NCBI RefSeq assembly: GCF_011742145.1
Contig: NZ_JAAQQU010000038.1
Span: 62,001-126,000 of the forward strand
Reading direction: 5' to 3'
Length of the DNA: 64,000 bases
DNA from: Flavobacterium sp. J49
GTDB taxonomy: Bacteria; Bacteroidota; Bacteroidia; Flavobacteriales; Flavobacteriaceae
Positions within the stretch are counted from its first letter, which is position 1. Each line of letters opens with the position of its first letter. Below are positions 53,076 through 62,004 of the stretch, in pieces. Below the pieces are notes generated by a model. The model searched no databases. It was not told the DNA's origin and saw only the letters and a program-made list of their open reading frames with translations. A program made the position numbers and the translations under genes.

Positions 53076-54476
53076 TTATTTTTTACAGATTTCCTCTATT
53101 GCAGTCCAAATTCTTTCCGAAGCGGATTGCGGCGGATGTTGGGTGATTTTTTCAAACCATTGTTTGGCGTTGGCAATCACGTTTTCAGCTTTGTTATCTA
53201 ATGTCTTTGCAATGCAATCCTCAATTTCATTAGGATGGTTAATCCAAAAAACGGAATCTTTACTCGGCATCGACCTGAAATGGATGAATTGGTAAATATT
53301 TTTCACCGACCATTTAGGATATTGTGCATTCGGCACTTCATAATTGATATAACCGCAAGGCTTGTTGAAAGACACATAGTCAAACACCATTGAAGAACCT
53401 AGGTTAATTACCATTTCAGTGTGGGCTATGGTATTCATTTGCAGCGCTAAATCAGCTTTGGTAGGTGAAATGTCGTGCCAAGCCTCTCCTTTTTTCTCCC
53501 ACTTGGGAATAATGCTGGTGATAACGTCTTGGTATTGTTCCAATACCGCATCAAATCGATTGGAAAAATCCACCGGACATCTTCTGAAAATGATGCCTAA
53601 ATTATGTCCTTGTTGGTTCAGCCTAACCACTGCAGCAGCGGTATCCGACAAATAGGTTGGATCATTGGGAGAAGTAGTCACATCATCACCCGAAAAACAG
53701 AGGTATTTTTTATTTAAATCCAAATGGTGCTCGTTGAAAAACACTTCTTTGGAAACCAGTAATTCTTTTTCGGTGTGGGTTTCAAACTGTGGTGTTCCCG
53801 TAACCCTGATTTGACTTTCTTTGACGTGCGGATAGTAATACAACAATTCGCCTTTCATGTGTTCACTCCACACAAAATAGTAATCGGTTTCTACAATCTT
53901 GGTGGCTTTGGGCAAATTGTCCCAAGAGAAAATAAACGTGGCGGTTGGAATTCCCAAATCCTGAGCGGCCAGTATCGGAGCTACAGCCAACATGGTTCTC
54001 TGGTTCGTACAAAAAACCAAATCGGGGTTTTCTTTTTTCAGGGTTTCTAAGCTGTCAAAGTAGAGTTTGGTTTTTCGCTCTTGTTTGGCGATGCTTTTTT
54101 TGATGCGCTCCAGTCCTTTTTCTGAATTGTTAAAAAGAACCAATCCTTCTTTGTAAAGGCTTTTTAGGGTTGATTTTACATTGGAATACGAAAACGGAAA
54201 TCGGTAATACTTGTAAATAGTATCATTGGATTTCTTGATATTTAAGTTTAATTCTATTCGGGTTTGAGCCATCTTCAATAGGTCGGTCATCGGATGTGCT
54301 TTGGCATTTTGGAAACGTATTTCTTTGAAGCCCAACTCACTCAAATCAAAAAGGGTATTGTTCCAAAAAGTAATGTCAATCCCTTTTTGTAAACCAATTT
54401 TATGAAAATTTGTAAAAGAAAAATTTCTCAGTCCGACACCATCCGGAAGAAGTATGAATATTTTTTTGTTTTGCAT
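53076..54476 (-). CDS. Putative surface-glycan GT-B enzyme (glycerophosphotransferase-like)
   Basis: A 466-residue soluble protein. It begins IFILLPDGVGLRNFSFTNF. Central FCTNQRTMLAVAPILAAQDLGIPTATFIFSWDNLP and DYYFVWSEHMKGELLYYYP, then RVTGTPQFE and INLGSSMVFDYVSFNKPCGYINY, recall the two-domain fold of CDP-glycerol glycerophosphotransferases and related surface-carbohydrate enzymes. The function is uncertain: it could add a sugar or a phosphate-linked group. A 64-nt gap upstream contains no clear promoter. Confidence 0.6.
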   Translation of the reverse strand: MQNKKIFILLPDGVGLRNFSFTNFHKIGLQKGIDITFWNNTLFDLSELGFKEIRFQNAKAHPMTDLLKMAQTRIELNLNIKKSNDTIYKYYRFPFSYSNVKSTLKSLYKEGLVLFNNSEKGLERIKKSIAKQERKTKLYFDSLETLKKENPDLVFCTNQRTMLAVAPILAAQDLGIPTATFIFSWDNLPKATKIVETDYYFVWSEHMKGELLYYYPHVKESQIRVTGTPQFETHTEKELLVSKEVFFNEHHLDLNKKYLCFSGDDVTTSPNDPTYLSDTAAAVVRLNQQGHNLGIIFRRCPVDFSNRFDAVLEQYQDVITSIIPKWEKKGEAWHDISPTKADLALQMNTIAHTEMVINLGSSMVFDYVSFNKPCGYINYEVPNAQYPKWSVKNIYQFIHFRSMPSKDSVFWINHPNEIEDCIAKTLDNKAENVIANAKQWFEKITQHPPQSASERIWTAIEEICKK

Positions 54477-54540
54477 TCCTGTTTTTCAATTGAAGTCTCA
54501 AATATCTCTATTTTAGAGTTAATATGAAAGTAAATGAATG

Positions 54541-55629
54541 CTAAAATGTACGGCTCGGATAATATTTATTGCGATAATTAAGGAAAAACTTTTCAATTCT
54601 GTAAGTCATGATAAAACCCGAAATGACAGAGATTGTAAATACAATCGGAAAAGCTGCAAAACGATTAGTAATCGGTAGAAAACCAAAACAATAAATCACC
54701 ATGGAGTGAATCACATAAATCGAATAAGAACAAAAACCTATTTTACTGATAAAATTTACCACCGTTTCCGTAAAAAGTTGGTTCAGTTGCTTGTTCACAT
54801 TGGCATCAATTAAAAAATGTACCAGCAAAATTCCGAAAGAAATATAAAGCATCGTAAACCCAATTGTTTTCACGAAGAAAGAATCTCCGGGCGCTATAAA
54901 AGGTGTAAAGGAAAGCAACGCTAAGGAAAGCCAAAGTAATTTAGACTTGTGCGTTAGATAAAAAGTCGCCAAAGCTTCTCTTCTGAAATGATACCAAAAC
55001 GAAACCAACACGCCAAACAATAACGAATCTATCCTCAAGTGTGACATGGTCATATTTCGCGCTGTGTCGTCGGGAAATTGGATGTTGGCTACTATTCTTA
55101 AAAGAAAAACCAACACCAAAACCGCTACCAAGTATTTTTCAAAAGCTGAGATTTTATTCGGTAATATTTCAAAACGGAGGATTTTTTTATTGAAAACCAA
55201 CCACAATACTAAGGCTAAGCCAAAATAAAAATGTTCTTCAACCGCCAACGACCAACTCGCGGCATAGGCATAACCCCAACCCAAAGCATAATTCTGAACA
55301 AAAATCAACTCGTAAAAAGCTTTTTCTAAATCGAATTTGTGGAGTATGATTCTCGGAATAATGTAGAGAACGTAAGTCAGATAAAAGATAGGATAAATTT
55401 TGAAACCGCGTCGGATTAAAAACAATTTGGCATTAATGGAACCAAACTTTTGGTATTCTTTAAACAACAAACCCGAGACCAAAAAACCGCTGAGCACAAA
55501 GAACAAATCGACCCCAATCCAGCCCATCGTTTCCAAAAAATCAAACAAAACTTGATGGCGAAACAACACTAAAATAATAGCGATGCCGCGCAAAAAGTCG
55601 AGTTCTCTTAATCGGTTTAGGGTTGACAT
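54541..55629 (-). CDS. Acyltransferase-3 (OafA/YrhL) family membrane acetyltransferase
   Basis: A 362-residue protein with about ten TM segments. The family start RLRELDFLRGIAIILVLFRH has the R/H pair of AT3 enzymes, and GVDLFFVLSGFLVSGLL follows. SWSLAVEEHFYFG is the conserved third motif. These enzymes bring acetyl groups across the inner membrane to O-acetylate surface glycans. The start overlaps the FkbM stop by 1 nt (TAATG). No SGNH domain. Confidence 0.93.
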   Translation of the reverse strand: MSTLNRLRELDFLRGIAIILVLFRHQVLFDFLETMGWIGVDLFFVLSGFLVSGLLFKEYQKFGSINAKLFLIRRGFKIYPIFYLTYVLYIIPRIILHKFDLEKAFYELIFVQNYALGWGYAYAASWSLAVEEHFYFGLALVLWLVFNKKILRFEILPNKISAFEKYLVAVLVLVFLLRIVANIQFPDDTARNMTMSHLRIDSLLFGVLVSFWYHFRREALATFYLTHKSKLLWLSLALLSFTPFIAPGDSFFVKTIGFTMLYISFGILLVHFLIDANVNKQLNQLFTETVVNFISKIGFCSYSIYVIHSMVIYCFGFLPITNRFAAFPIVFTISVISGFIMTYRIEKFFLNYRNKYYPSRTF

Positions 55630-56492
55630 TACAGTAAATTTTGGTTGATTCCTATGGTCAATTCTCCTGAATTGAAGAACTCAAAATCATAGTTCCTAAG
55701 CACTTCATAAATCGCTTCCCTACAATCAAACTCATCGTGAATTTCAATGGCTACACATTTGGTATTTGCCAAATAGGACACGTCTGCTTTGGATGACGTC
55801 AGCACTTCTTTTTCCGAACCTTCAATATCAATTTTAAGGATATCTATAGTTTGAAAGTGGTTTTTCTCCATCAGATAATTAATGGAATAAGCTCTTAAAT
55901 TAGTCTCCGTGGCAGTTTCCTCCACGCGAAATGACCAATCGTTTTGATCTCTAAAATCGCTTACAATTCTTAAAAACGAATTCGTACTCCAAACACCGCC
56001 TTTTACTTTTTCTGTGGCGATAACTCCATTGGCTGAAAGGTTAAAAGACATCGTTTCAAAATTGGAATCATCGGGTTCAATGGTAATAAAACGGGAGTCT
56101 GGAAAAAAGGTAGAAAAGTAAACTGAAGTCAGACCAATATTGCTTCCGGCATCAATAAAATTCAACTTCTTATCGTTGGGAAAATGCTTTTGAAAAACTT
56201 CCACAACCGGTTTGTATTCCATGTAACGGTAGATTTGGCTAAACACATCCATATCGCTGGAAGGTCTTTTTCTGATTTTTAAAGTAACACCCAAATCGGG
56301 ATAAGCAGACACAAAATCCTTGGTGCTTTCTTGTTTTAAAAAGCCCTTAAAACTAATCAAGTGAAAATAAAACTCATTGAGTTGTCGTTCCTTTTCAGTG
56401 GTTTTCAAATGCAATACACGCTTGAGCAAATACCGAAGTATCAGTAGTCGATTGGCCCAATTTAATCGATAGAGCTGTGTTATTTTTTGCAT
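55629..56492 (-). CDS. FkbM family methyltransferase
   Basis: A 287-residue SAM-dependent methyltransferase. SAM motif FIDAGSNIGLTSVYFSTFF, FITIEPDDSNFETM, and the FkbM signature IDILKIDIEGSEKEVL are clear. A basic N-terminal ~45 residues (LLILRYLLKRVLHLK) may associate with the membrane. It lies 1 nt after the asparagine-synthase-like gene and overlaps the acyltransferase by 1 nt. It differs strongly from the other FkbM protein, so they probably methylate different positions. Confidence 0.9.
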   Translation of the reverse strand: MQKITQLYRLNWANRLLILRYLLKRVLHLKTTEKERQLNEFYFHLISFKGFLKQESTKDFVSAYPDLGVTLKIRKRPSSDMDVFSQIYRYMEYKPVVEVFQKHFPNDKKLNFIDAGSNIGLTSVYFSTFFPDSRFITIEPDDSNFETMSFNLSANGVIATEKVKGGVWSTNSFLRIVSDFRDQNDWSFRVEETATETNLRAYSINYLMEKNHFQTIDILKIDIEGSEKEVLTSSKADVSYLANTKCVAIEIHDEFDCREAIYEVLRNYDFEFFNSGELTIGINQNLL

Positions 56493-56493
56493 A

Positions 56494-58188
56494 TTATTTT
56501 AAAATTTGTGCCGCGTTGATCCATTGCCAAATGTGAAAACTACTCTGGTTGTCTCCGTTAAAAAAATGATCCAATTCGGTTTGCAAAGCCTTTGAATCAA
56601 ACCATGAGTTCTGCTTCAACACTTCCACTTCGGCCGTTACCCAAGCTTTCAAATCTTCCGAAAGCCATTCTCGTTGTGGCGTTTGCAAAGGTCTTTTGGG
56701 TGCCAAAACTAAGTCTTTTTGTAAAAACTTTTCGGCTATTTTGCGAAGCATCCATTTTTGAATGCCGTCTTTGATTTTAAAATCGGTCGGTCGACTGAAA
56801 ACATATTCCACCAACTCATAATCCAAAAAAGGTTCGCGCAATTCGGTGCCGTACATCATTGAAATGCGGTCGTTAAAACGCAACGCTCTGGGGATTTTGG
56901 TGCAAAACAAATCGCGGTATTGCATATTCAGTAAGGCGTCTTCAAAAGGTTTCGGGTAATGGGTTTTGGCATAATTTTTCGCAAAATCTCCATTCAAAAC
57001 GCCGGCTCTAAAAGGCGATTTCGTCACACCTTGCACGATGCTTTGCGAATTGGAAAGATAATAATCATATCCGGCCCAAGCTTCGTCAGAGCCTTGACCG
57101 TCGAGCAAAACCTTAACGCCGTTTTGACTCGCCGTTTTAAATATATTCGAATAAGCAATCGTTGGAATTCCGCCATAAGGTTCGGCTTGCAATTGGGCAA
57201 TTTTAAGTGATAAATCGGGAACTTCATTAGCCGATAATGGGCAAACATTCAAATGATATGGTCGTTGTTCCAACATCGATTTGACCCAAGGCAATTCGTC
57301 GTAACGGTCGTCATTGGTCACAAAAGTAAAAGCTTCAATCGTTGATTTATCGATATCTTGTTGGTCAATCAGTGCCAATAACGTACTCGAATCCAAACCG
57401 CCGCTTAAATTAAACCCGATAGGAACATCTGCTCTGAATCTTAAGTTAATGGCTTTCAGTAGTAAATGGGTAATGTATTCTTCTTCGTTTTGATGAAACC
57501 GGTTTTGCAATTGAGCTATTCGCTCCTCAAAGTGGTACCACTTTTTAATTTGCAAATGATTGTGTTGTAAAGTCAAAAAATGTCCGGCTTCGAGTTGCTG
57601 AATGTCGGTCCAAAATGTCTCGTTGGGTAACCCGTAACTGCCTTCGGAAAAGAAATTGAGCCAAACTTTATCATTCGGTTTCTTAGCAATTCCGGCCGCA
57701 AAAAGCGTATTAATTTCAGAAGCAAAAAAGAAGTTATTTTGGTCAAAAAAGTAATGGAACGGTTTTACACCAAATCGGTCGCGCGCGGCAAACAAGCTTT
57801 GTTCTTTGACATTCCATATCGCAAAAGCAAACATACCATTGCATTGGTCTAAACAATTTTCACCCCATTCGCGATAAGCGTTGAGTAAAACTTCGGTATC
57901 GGATTGGGTTTTGAAAGTGTATTTGGACTGAAGCGTTTTTCGCAACTCCAAGTAATTGTAAATTTCGCCATTAAAAACCATGACATAGTTTCCACAATCA
58001 CTCAAAAAAGGTTGGTTTGCGCCTTCCGACAAATCAATGATGCTTAAACGGTTGTGTCCTAAAGCAATCTTGCCTTCTATTTCCCAATCGGCGGTAAAAT
58101 CGGGACCGCGATGCTTTTGGGCTTCGAGCATTTGCAAGATGGTAAACTTATTGGCTTTTGGCCCAATGATTCCGGCAATTCCGCACAT
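56494..58188 (-). CDS. Asparagine-synthase-like glutamine amidotransferase (AsnB-type)
   Basis: A 564-residue two-domain enzyme. The Ntn glutaminase begins MCGIAGIIG with Cys2 as nucleophile, followed by KHRGPD and NGEIYNY. The synthase domain has the PP-loop GFNLSGGLDSSTLLAL and LDGQGSDEAWAGYDYY. In polysaccharide loci such enzymes amidate uronic acids or other sugar carboxylates rather than making asparagine. Here, beside nonulosonic acid genes, a carboxyl of that sugar or a neighbouring uronic acid is a possible target. A normal AsnB role is not excluded. Confidence 0.9.
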   Translation of the reverse strand: MCGIAGIIGPKANKFTILQMLEAQKHRGPDFTADWEIEGKIALGHNRLSIIDLSEGANQPFLSDCGNYVMVFNGEIYNYLELRKTLQSKYTFKTQSDTEVLLNAYREWGENCLDQCNGMFAFAIWNVKEQSLFAARDRFGVKPFHYFFDQNNFFFASEINTLFAAGIAKKPNDKVWLNFFSEGSYGLPNETFWTDIQQLEAGHFLTLQHNHLQIKKWYHFEERIAQLQNRFHQNEEEYITHLLLKAINLRFRADVPIGFNLSGGLDSSTLLALIDQQDIDKSTIEAFTFVTNDDRYDELPWVKSMLEQRPYHLNVCPLSANEVPDLSLKIAQLQAEPYGGIPTIAYSNIFKTASQNGVKVLLDGQGSDEAWAGYDYYLSNSQSIVQGVTKSPFRAGVLNGDFAKNYAKTHYPKPFEDALLNMQYRDLFCTKIPRALRFNDRISMMYGTELREPFLDYELVEYVFSRPTDFKIKDGIQKWMLRKIAEKFLQKDLVLAPKRPLQTPQREWLSEDLKAWVTAEVEVLKQNSWFDSKALQTELDHFFNGDNQSSFHIWQWINAAQILK

Positions 58189-58189
58189 C

Positions 58190-59131
58190 TTATGAAGTCG
58201 TTGTTTTTAAAAATTGAAACACTATAAACTCTTCTGTCATCGCCATCGATTCATAAGTAGCACCGGCTATGTGCGGTGTGATGATGATATTGTATTCCTC
58301 GGTGGCCAATTCGACCAAAGGATTTCTTATCAATTGCTTTTTGTTGAATTCGTCTTGTAAAACATCGGTGGCAATGCCAAATATTTTATTTTGTTTGAGC
58401 AATTCGGCTACCCGATTTTCATCCCAAACATTCCCGCGAGAGGTGTTGATTAGCACTGCATTTTTTTGACAATGTTCCAATAATTCTTCGTTGACAAAAT
58501 TTTCATTTTCTATATTGTACGGAATATGAATGCTGATAATCTCAGCCCAAGCAAATAAGTCTTCCGGATTAGAGAAACTCTTATACTTATTGGTTTGGGA
58601 AACGATATCAAAATAACCTATCTCCAAACCGAAAGCTTCGGCAAAATGAGCGACTTGCTTGCCTACTCTGCCCAAACCTAAAATCCCGATTTTCTTTCCG
58701 CGAAGGTTGTTTCCTTTGAAATGATCTCGATACCAATTTCCTTCTTTTACGTCTTCGAAAGCGCTTGGGATTTTCTTGAGCAAAGCCATTAGCAAAGCCC
58801 AAGTATGCTCGGCTGTGGAAGGAATCGACCCTAAAAATTCGACTTCGCCTTTTAACGAAATGACTTTTCCGCCACGGCTTTCAAAATAGTCGGTATCAAT
58901 ATGATCTAAACCCGTTGTAGCGGTTAAAATGTATTTAAGTTGTGGTGCTTTTTCAAGTATTTCTTGGGTCAATTTGAATCTTAATCGGACAAACAAAACA
59001 TCAACCTCAGCAATATTTTCAGTCAAGTCTTCAAGTGAAGTAAAATCACGTTGAACCACCTCAAAATGTTTTTGAAGTTCGGCAATCGCATTCGGACTAA
59101 AATCTTCCGATTCAGTGATTAAAATTCTCAT
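58190..59131 (-). CDS. D-isomer-specific 2-hydroxyacid dehydrogenase family protein
   Basis: A 313-residue NAD(P)-dependent oxidoreductase of the phosphoglycerate-dehydrogenase group. Catalytic elements: Arg in NTSRGNVWDE, Glu in DVLQDEF and His in TPHIAGATYE; nucleotide loop ILGLGRVGKQV. No ACT domain, so not a classic serine-pathway enzyme. Its start overlaps the CMP-transferase gene by 20 nt and it is followed after 1 nt by the amidotransferase gene, so it belongs to the glycan operon. It might reduce a 2-keto acid to make a hydroxy-acid substituent; this is inference. Confidence 0.82.
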   Translation of the reverse strand: MRILITESEDFSPNAIAELQKHFEVVQRDFTSLEDLTENIAEVDVLFVRLRFKLTQEILEKAPQLKYILTATTGLDHIDTDYFESRGGKVISLKGEVEFLGSIPSTAEHTWALLMALLKKIPSAFEDVKEGNWYRDHFKGNNLRGKKIGILGLGRVGKQVAHFAEAFGLEIGYFDIVSQTNKYKSFSNPEDLFAWAEIISIHIPYNIENENFVNEELLEHCQKNAVLINTSRGNVWDENRVAELLKQNKIFGIATDVLQDEFNKKQLIRNPLVELATEEYNIIITPHIAGATYESMAMTEEFIVFQFLKTTTS

Positions 59132-59810
59132 CTTTCCAATCTTGGTATAATATTTCGGCTATTTTAAAATCTCTTGGCGTATCAATGTTGGCCAACCAAT
59201 CCGCCTGCATTACATACGCTTTTTTATTGGCTACCATAAAGGAGTTTTCTTTGAAAAAAGCAGCAGTTTTCACGGCATAAAAACAACCATTGCGATAATA
59301 CACCGGTTGCAAATCTTGTCTTCTGGCAGTTTCGCCTTCGGTTAAAAAAGGAATCAGAACATCATTGGCGCCCAAATTATACATGCGCGCCGGATGCATA
59401 TCATCCATCGGAACGACACTGATAACACCGTTGGTATTTGTATCGTTTTCAAATATAGTAATGATGTTGTCTAAATCGGCGGCTGTTCTTAATGGTGAAG
59501 TCGGTTGCAGCAAGACTATAATCTCAAAATCTTCTTGTAATTCTTGGTAAACATGTTCTACGGCAGTCACCACATTACTGGTGTCGGTGGCCAAATCGCT
59601 TGGTCTGAGAATCACTTCGGACCCAAATTGCTTTGCCACATCGGCGATTTCCTCTGAATCCGTAGAGACAATGAATCTTGTGGTTTTTTTGGAGGCTTTG
59701 GCACAATCAATGGCGTGTGCAATCAACGGTTTGTCTCCCAATATTTTAAGGTTCTTCTTGGGAACGCCTTTCGAACCGCCACGCGCCGGTATGATGACCA
59801 AAACTCTCAT
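59112..59810 (-). CDS. Acylneuraminate cytidylyltransferase family (CMP-nonulosonate synthase)
   Basis: A 232-residue nucleotidyltransferase that activates a nonulosonic acid with CTP. The signature IPARGGSKGVPKKNLKILG, then FIVSTDSEEIADVA, and ILLQPTSPLRTAADLD fit NeuA/LegF/PseF-type enzymes. The exact sugar (Neu5Ac, legionaminic or another) cannot be told from sequence alone. Overlaps the 2-epimerase stop by 1 nt and the dehydrogenase start by 20 nt. Confidence 0.88.
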   Translation of the reverse strand: MRVLVIIPARGGSKGVPKKNLKILGDKPLIAHAIDCAKASKKTTRFIVSTDSEEIADVAKQFGSEVILRPSDLATDTSNVVTAVEHVYQELQEDFEIIVLLQPTSPLRTAADLDNIITIFENDTNTNGVISVVPMDDMHPARMYNLGANDVLIPFLTEGETARRQDLQPVYYRNGCFYAVKTAAFFKENSFMVANKKAYVMQADWLANIDTPRDFKIAEILYQDWKDENFNH

Positions 59811-60970
59811 TAATAGGTAATGGTTTTGTGAAACTGTAGCGGTAATTCTTTGAGCAATTGCGCTATTTTATCTCCGGCATCACCTCCGCCGTACACATCC
59901 GATTTCGGTCTTTCTTGTTTTTTTAGTATAGCATCGACCGCCGCTATAATCTCGTTTTCGTCATAAGTTACATCGACCACATTTCGCCCACGGTCACGAC
60001 GGTTTTGACGCGATCCGATGTTGATTGTCGGCACACCAAGATAAGCACATTCTCTAATGCCAACACTGGAATTCCCAATCAGGCAAAGCGAGGAATGTAA
60101 CAAGTTGAGGAAATCATCGCCTTCCATGTTTTTAAAAAAGTGTACGTTTTCCATTTTATATTTTTCGCGAAACGAACGAATTCCGGTGGAAGTGCCATCC
60201 GCTCCGGCATCCACATTGGGCCAAAACCAAAGTGTGGGTTTGTTGATTGTTTGAATCGCTCTCAAAGTCGCTTCTATGTGTTTTCGGGAATCTTGGTATT
60301 CATTGGTCACCGGATGTTGCATCACGACGATATAGCCGTTGCTCAAATCGGGTTGCGAACCAACGCCGCCGTATTTTTCATACGGATTGAAAGTCAACGC
60401 ATCATTTTTTGCCACTTCCTGCGCAATATCAATAGAAGGACAACCGGTGTTGAACACCATATTGGCATTTTCACCGAGCTGAATCACTCTTTGCTTTGCA
60501 TTTTCGGAAGCCACAAAATGGTAATCGGCCAATTTGGTAATGGCGTGTCTGACTTTTTCATCAATATTGCCGGTTACTTCACCGCCTTGAATGTGTGCCA
60601 GAGGAATGTTCATGTACGAAGCCGAAATCGCTGTGGCCATGGTTTCAAATCTATCGGCAACAGTAACCACAATATCCGGTCGAAGATTGTCAAAAACCGT
60701 TGACAATTCGAGTATTCCGATGCCGGTTGTTTTCGCAGCAGCGGTTAAATTCTCCCCTTCGAGTACATTAAAAACTTTGGCGGCAATTTCGAAACCATCT
60801 TTTTCAATGTAATTCACCGCACTACCGTATCGGTCGAGCAAAGCCGAAGCCGCTACGATGAGTTGCAACTCCAATTCGGGATGCTTTTTAATGGCGGTTA
60901 AAACGGTTTTAACGCGGCTGTAAGAAGGTCGGGCTGTGATAACGACAGCTATTTTTCGGGTGTGGCTCAT
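59810..60970 (-). CDS. UDP-GlcNAc-type 2-epimerase, hydrolysing (NeuC/LegG family)
   Basis: A 386-residue enzyme. VITARPSYSRVKTVLTAIKKHPELELQLI is the family start; DIVVTVADRFETMATAISA, HIQGGEVTGNIDEKVRHAITKLA and GNSSVGIRECAYLG are the hydrolysing 2-epimerase motifs. It would release ManNAc or the 2,4-diacetamido-6-deoxymannose precursor for the synthase encoded just upstream. No LegB/LegC-type dehydratase or aminotransferase is in the window. Coupled to the synthase by ATGA. Confidence 0.88.
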   Translation of the reverse strand: MSHTRKIAVVITARPSYSRVKTVLTAIKKHPELELQLIVAASALLDRYGSAVNYIEKDGFEIAAKVFNVLEGENLTAAAKTTGIGILELSTVFDNLRPDIVVTVADRFETMATAISASYMNIPLAHIQGGEVTGNIDEKVRHAITKLADYHFVASENAKQRVIQLGENANMVFNTGCPSIDIAQEVAKNDALTFNPYEKYGGVGSQPDLSNGYIVVMQHPVTNEYQDSRKHIEATLRAIQTINKPTLWFWPNVDAGADGTSTGIRSFREKYKMENVHFFKNMEGDDFLNLLHSSLCLIGNSSVGIRECAYLGVPTINIGSRQNRRDRGRNVVDVTYDENEIIAAVDAILKKQERPKSDVYGGGDAGDKIAQLLKELPLQFHKTITY

Positions 60971-61974
60971 GCTAAATCTGCTTCATTCAAGAAATCCCAT
61001 TGGGACTTATCAGTGTTCAATTGTCTTCCGATTACTTTTTCAAAATCGGCTGCGTCGATGCCGTAACCTTTGGGCTTTTTGCTTTCCAAATCGGCAAACG
61101 TAAGGACATGTCCTTGTGGTAAATTTTTATTAATGGCCAATGATTTTTCAAAGATGCTTTTCAGTTCAGTGAAATTATCATTGTTATTTTTATCAATAGG
61201 ATTATTTTGTGCCAAATGTATTTCGGCTGCTGCTTCAACCAATTGCTTGGTTTCTTCTATAGTCAGTGACGCAATCGCATCAGGTCCAAACATCGAACGG
61301 CTGAACACCACGTGAAACTCTAAGATTTCCGCACCGAGGGCAACTGCGGCAATTCCGGTAGCGATTTTGGCCGAATGGTCAGAAAAACCAATGGACACAT
61401 CGTATCTTGCTTTCAATTCTGCTATCACATTCAAACCGTATTGTTCGGGTTTTGTCGGATAAGCGGTGGTGCATTGCAAGATGGAAAAATGGACTTTTTT
61501 GCTTTTCAAGAAATCGATCGTTTTGTCCAATTCGGCAAAACTGCTCATGCCCGAAGAAATGACAATCGGTTTTCCGGTTTGGGCAATTTTTTCCAACAAA
61601 AGAAAATTATTGACTTCGCCTGAACCTATTTTGTAAGTGTGAACGCCTACTTCTTCCAACCAATCCACCGCCAAATTGCTGAAAGGCGAACAGATAAAAT
61701 CCAATCCTACTTCGTCGCAATGTTGTTTGATGCCTTTCCACTGTTCGAGTGTGAATTCCATGCGCTTCCAATAGTCGTAACGAGTGGCATCTTCTTTGGA
61801 GAATTTCACCCGAAAAGGCTCATGGATACTACTTTCGGCTTCGGCTATGTGCATTTGGAATTTAATCGCCTGCACACCGGTTTTAGCCACGGCATCGATA
61901 TAGGAATGCAATATTCCCAAACTGCCTTCGTGCGCTTGAGCAATTTCGGCTATTAAATAGGGTTTGTGGTTCAT
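60967..61974 (-). CDS. Nonulosonic acid synthase (NeuB/LegI family)
   Basis: A 335-residue enzyme that condenses an N-acetylated hexosamine derivative with phosphoenolpyruvate. It starts at ATG 61974; the codon before is a TTG that could also be used. The TIM-barrel has LIAEIAQAHEGS, KIGSGEVNN, ISSGMSS, CTTAYPT and GFSDHS; the C-terminal SAF-type domain is about 275-330. Sialic, legionaminic and related acids are all possible. It begins the nonulosonate trio in the transcription order, 30 nt after the GT2 gene. Confidence 0.9.
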   Translation of the reverse strand: MNHKPYLIAEIAQAHEGSLGILHSYIDAVAKTGVQAIKFQMHIAEAESSIHEPFRVKFSKEDATRYDYWKRMEFTLEQWKGIKQHCDEVGLDFICSPFSNLAVDWLEEVGVHTYKIGSGEVNNFLLLEKIAQTGKPIVISSGMSSFAELDKTIDFLKSKKVHFSILQCTTAYPTKPEQYGLNVIAELKARYDVSIGFSDHSAKIATGIAAVALGAEILEFHVVFSRSMFGPDAIASLTIEETKQLVEAAAEIHLAQNNPIDKNNNDNFTELKSIFEKSLAINKNLPQGHVLTFADLESKKPKGYGIDAADFEKVIGRQLNTDKSQWDFLNEADLA

Positions 61975-62004
61975 CAATTTGGATTGTAACGGAAGTAAAA
62001 ATAA

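Noticed and set aside
60140..60703. 187-codon open frame on the plus strand
   Set aside because: Antisense shadow of the hydrolysing 2-epimerase gene, whose motifs are unambiguous.
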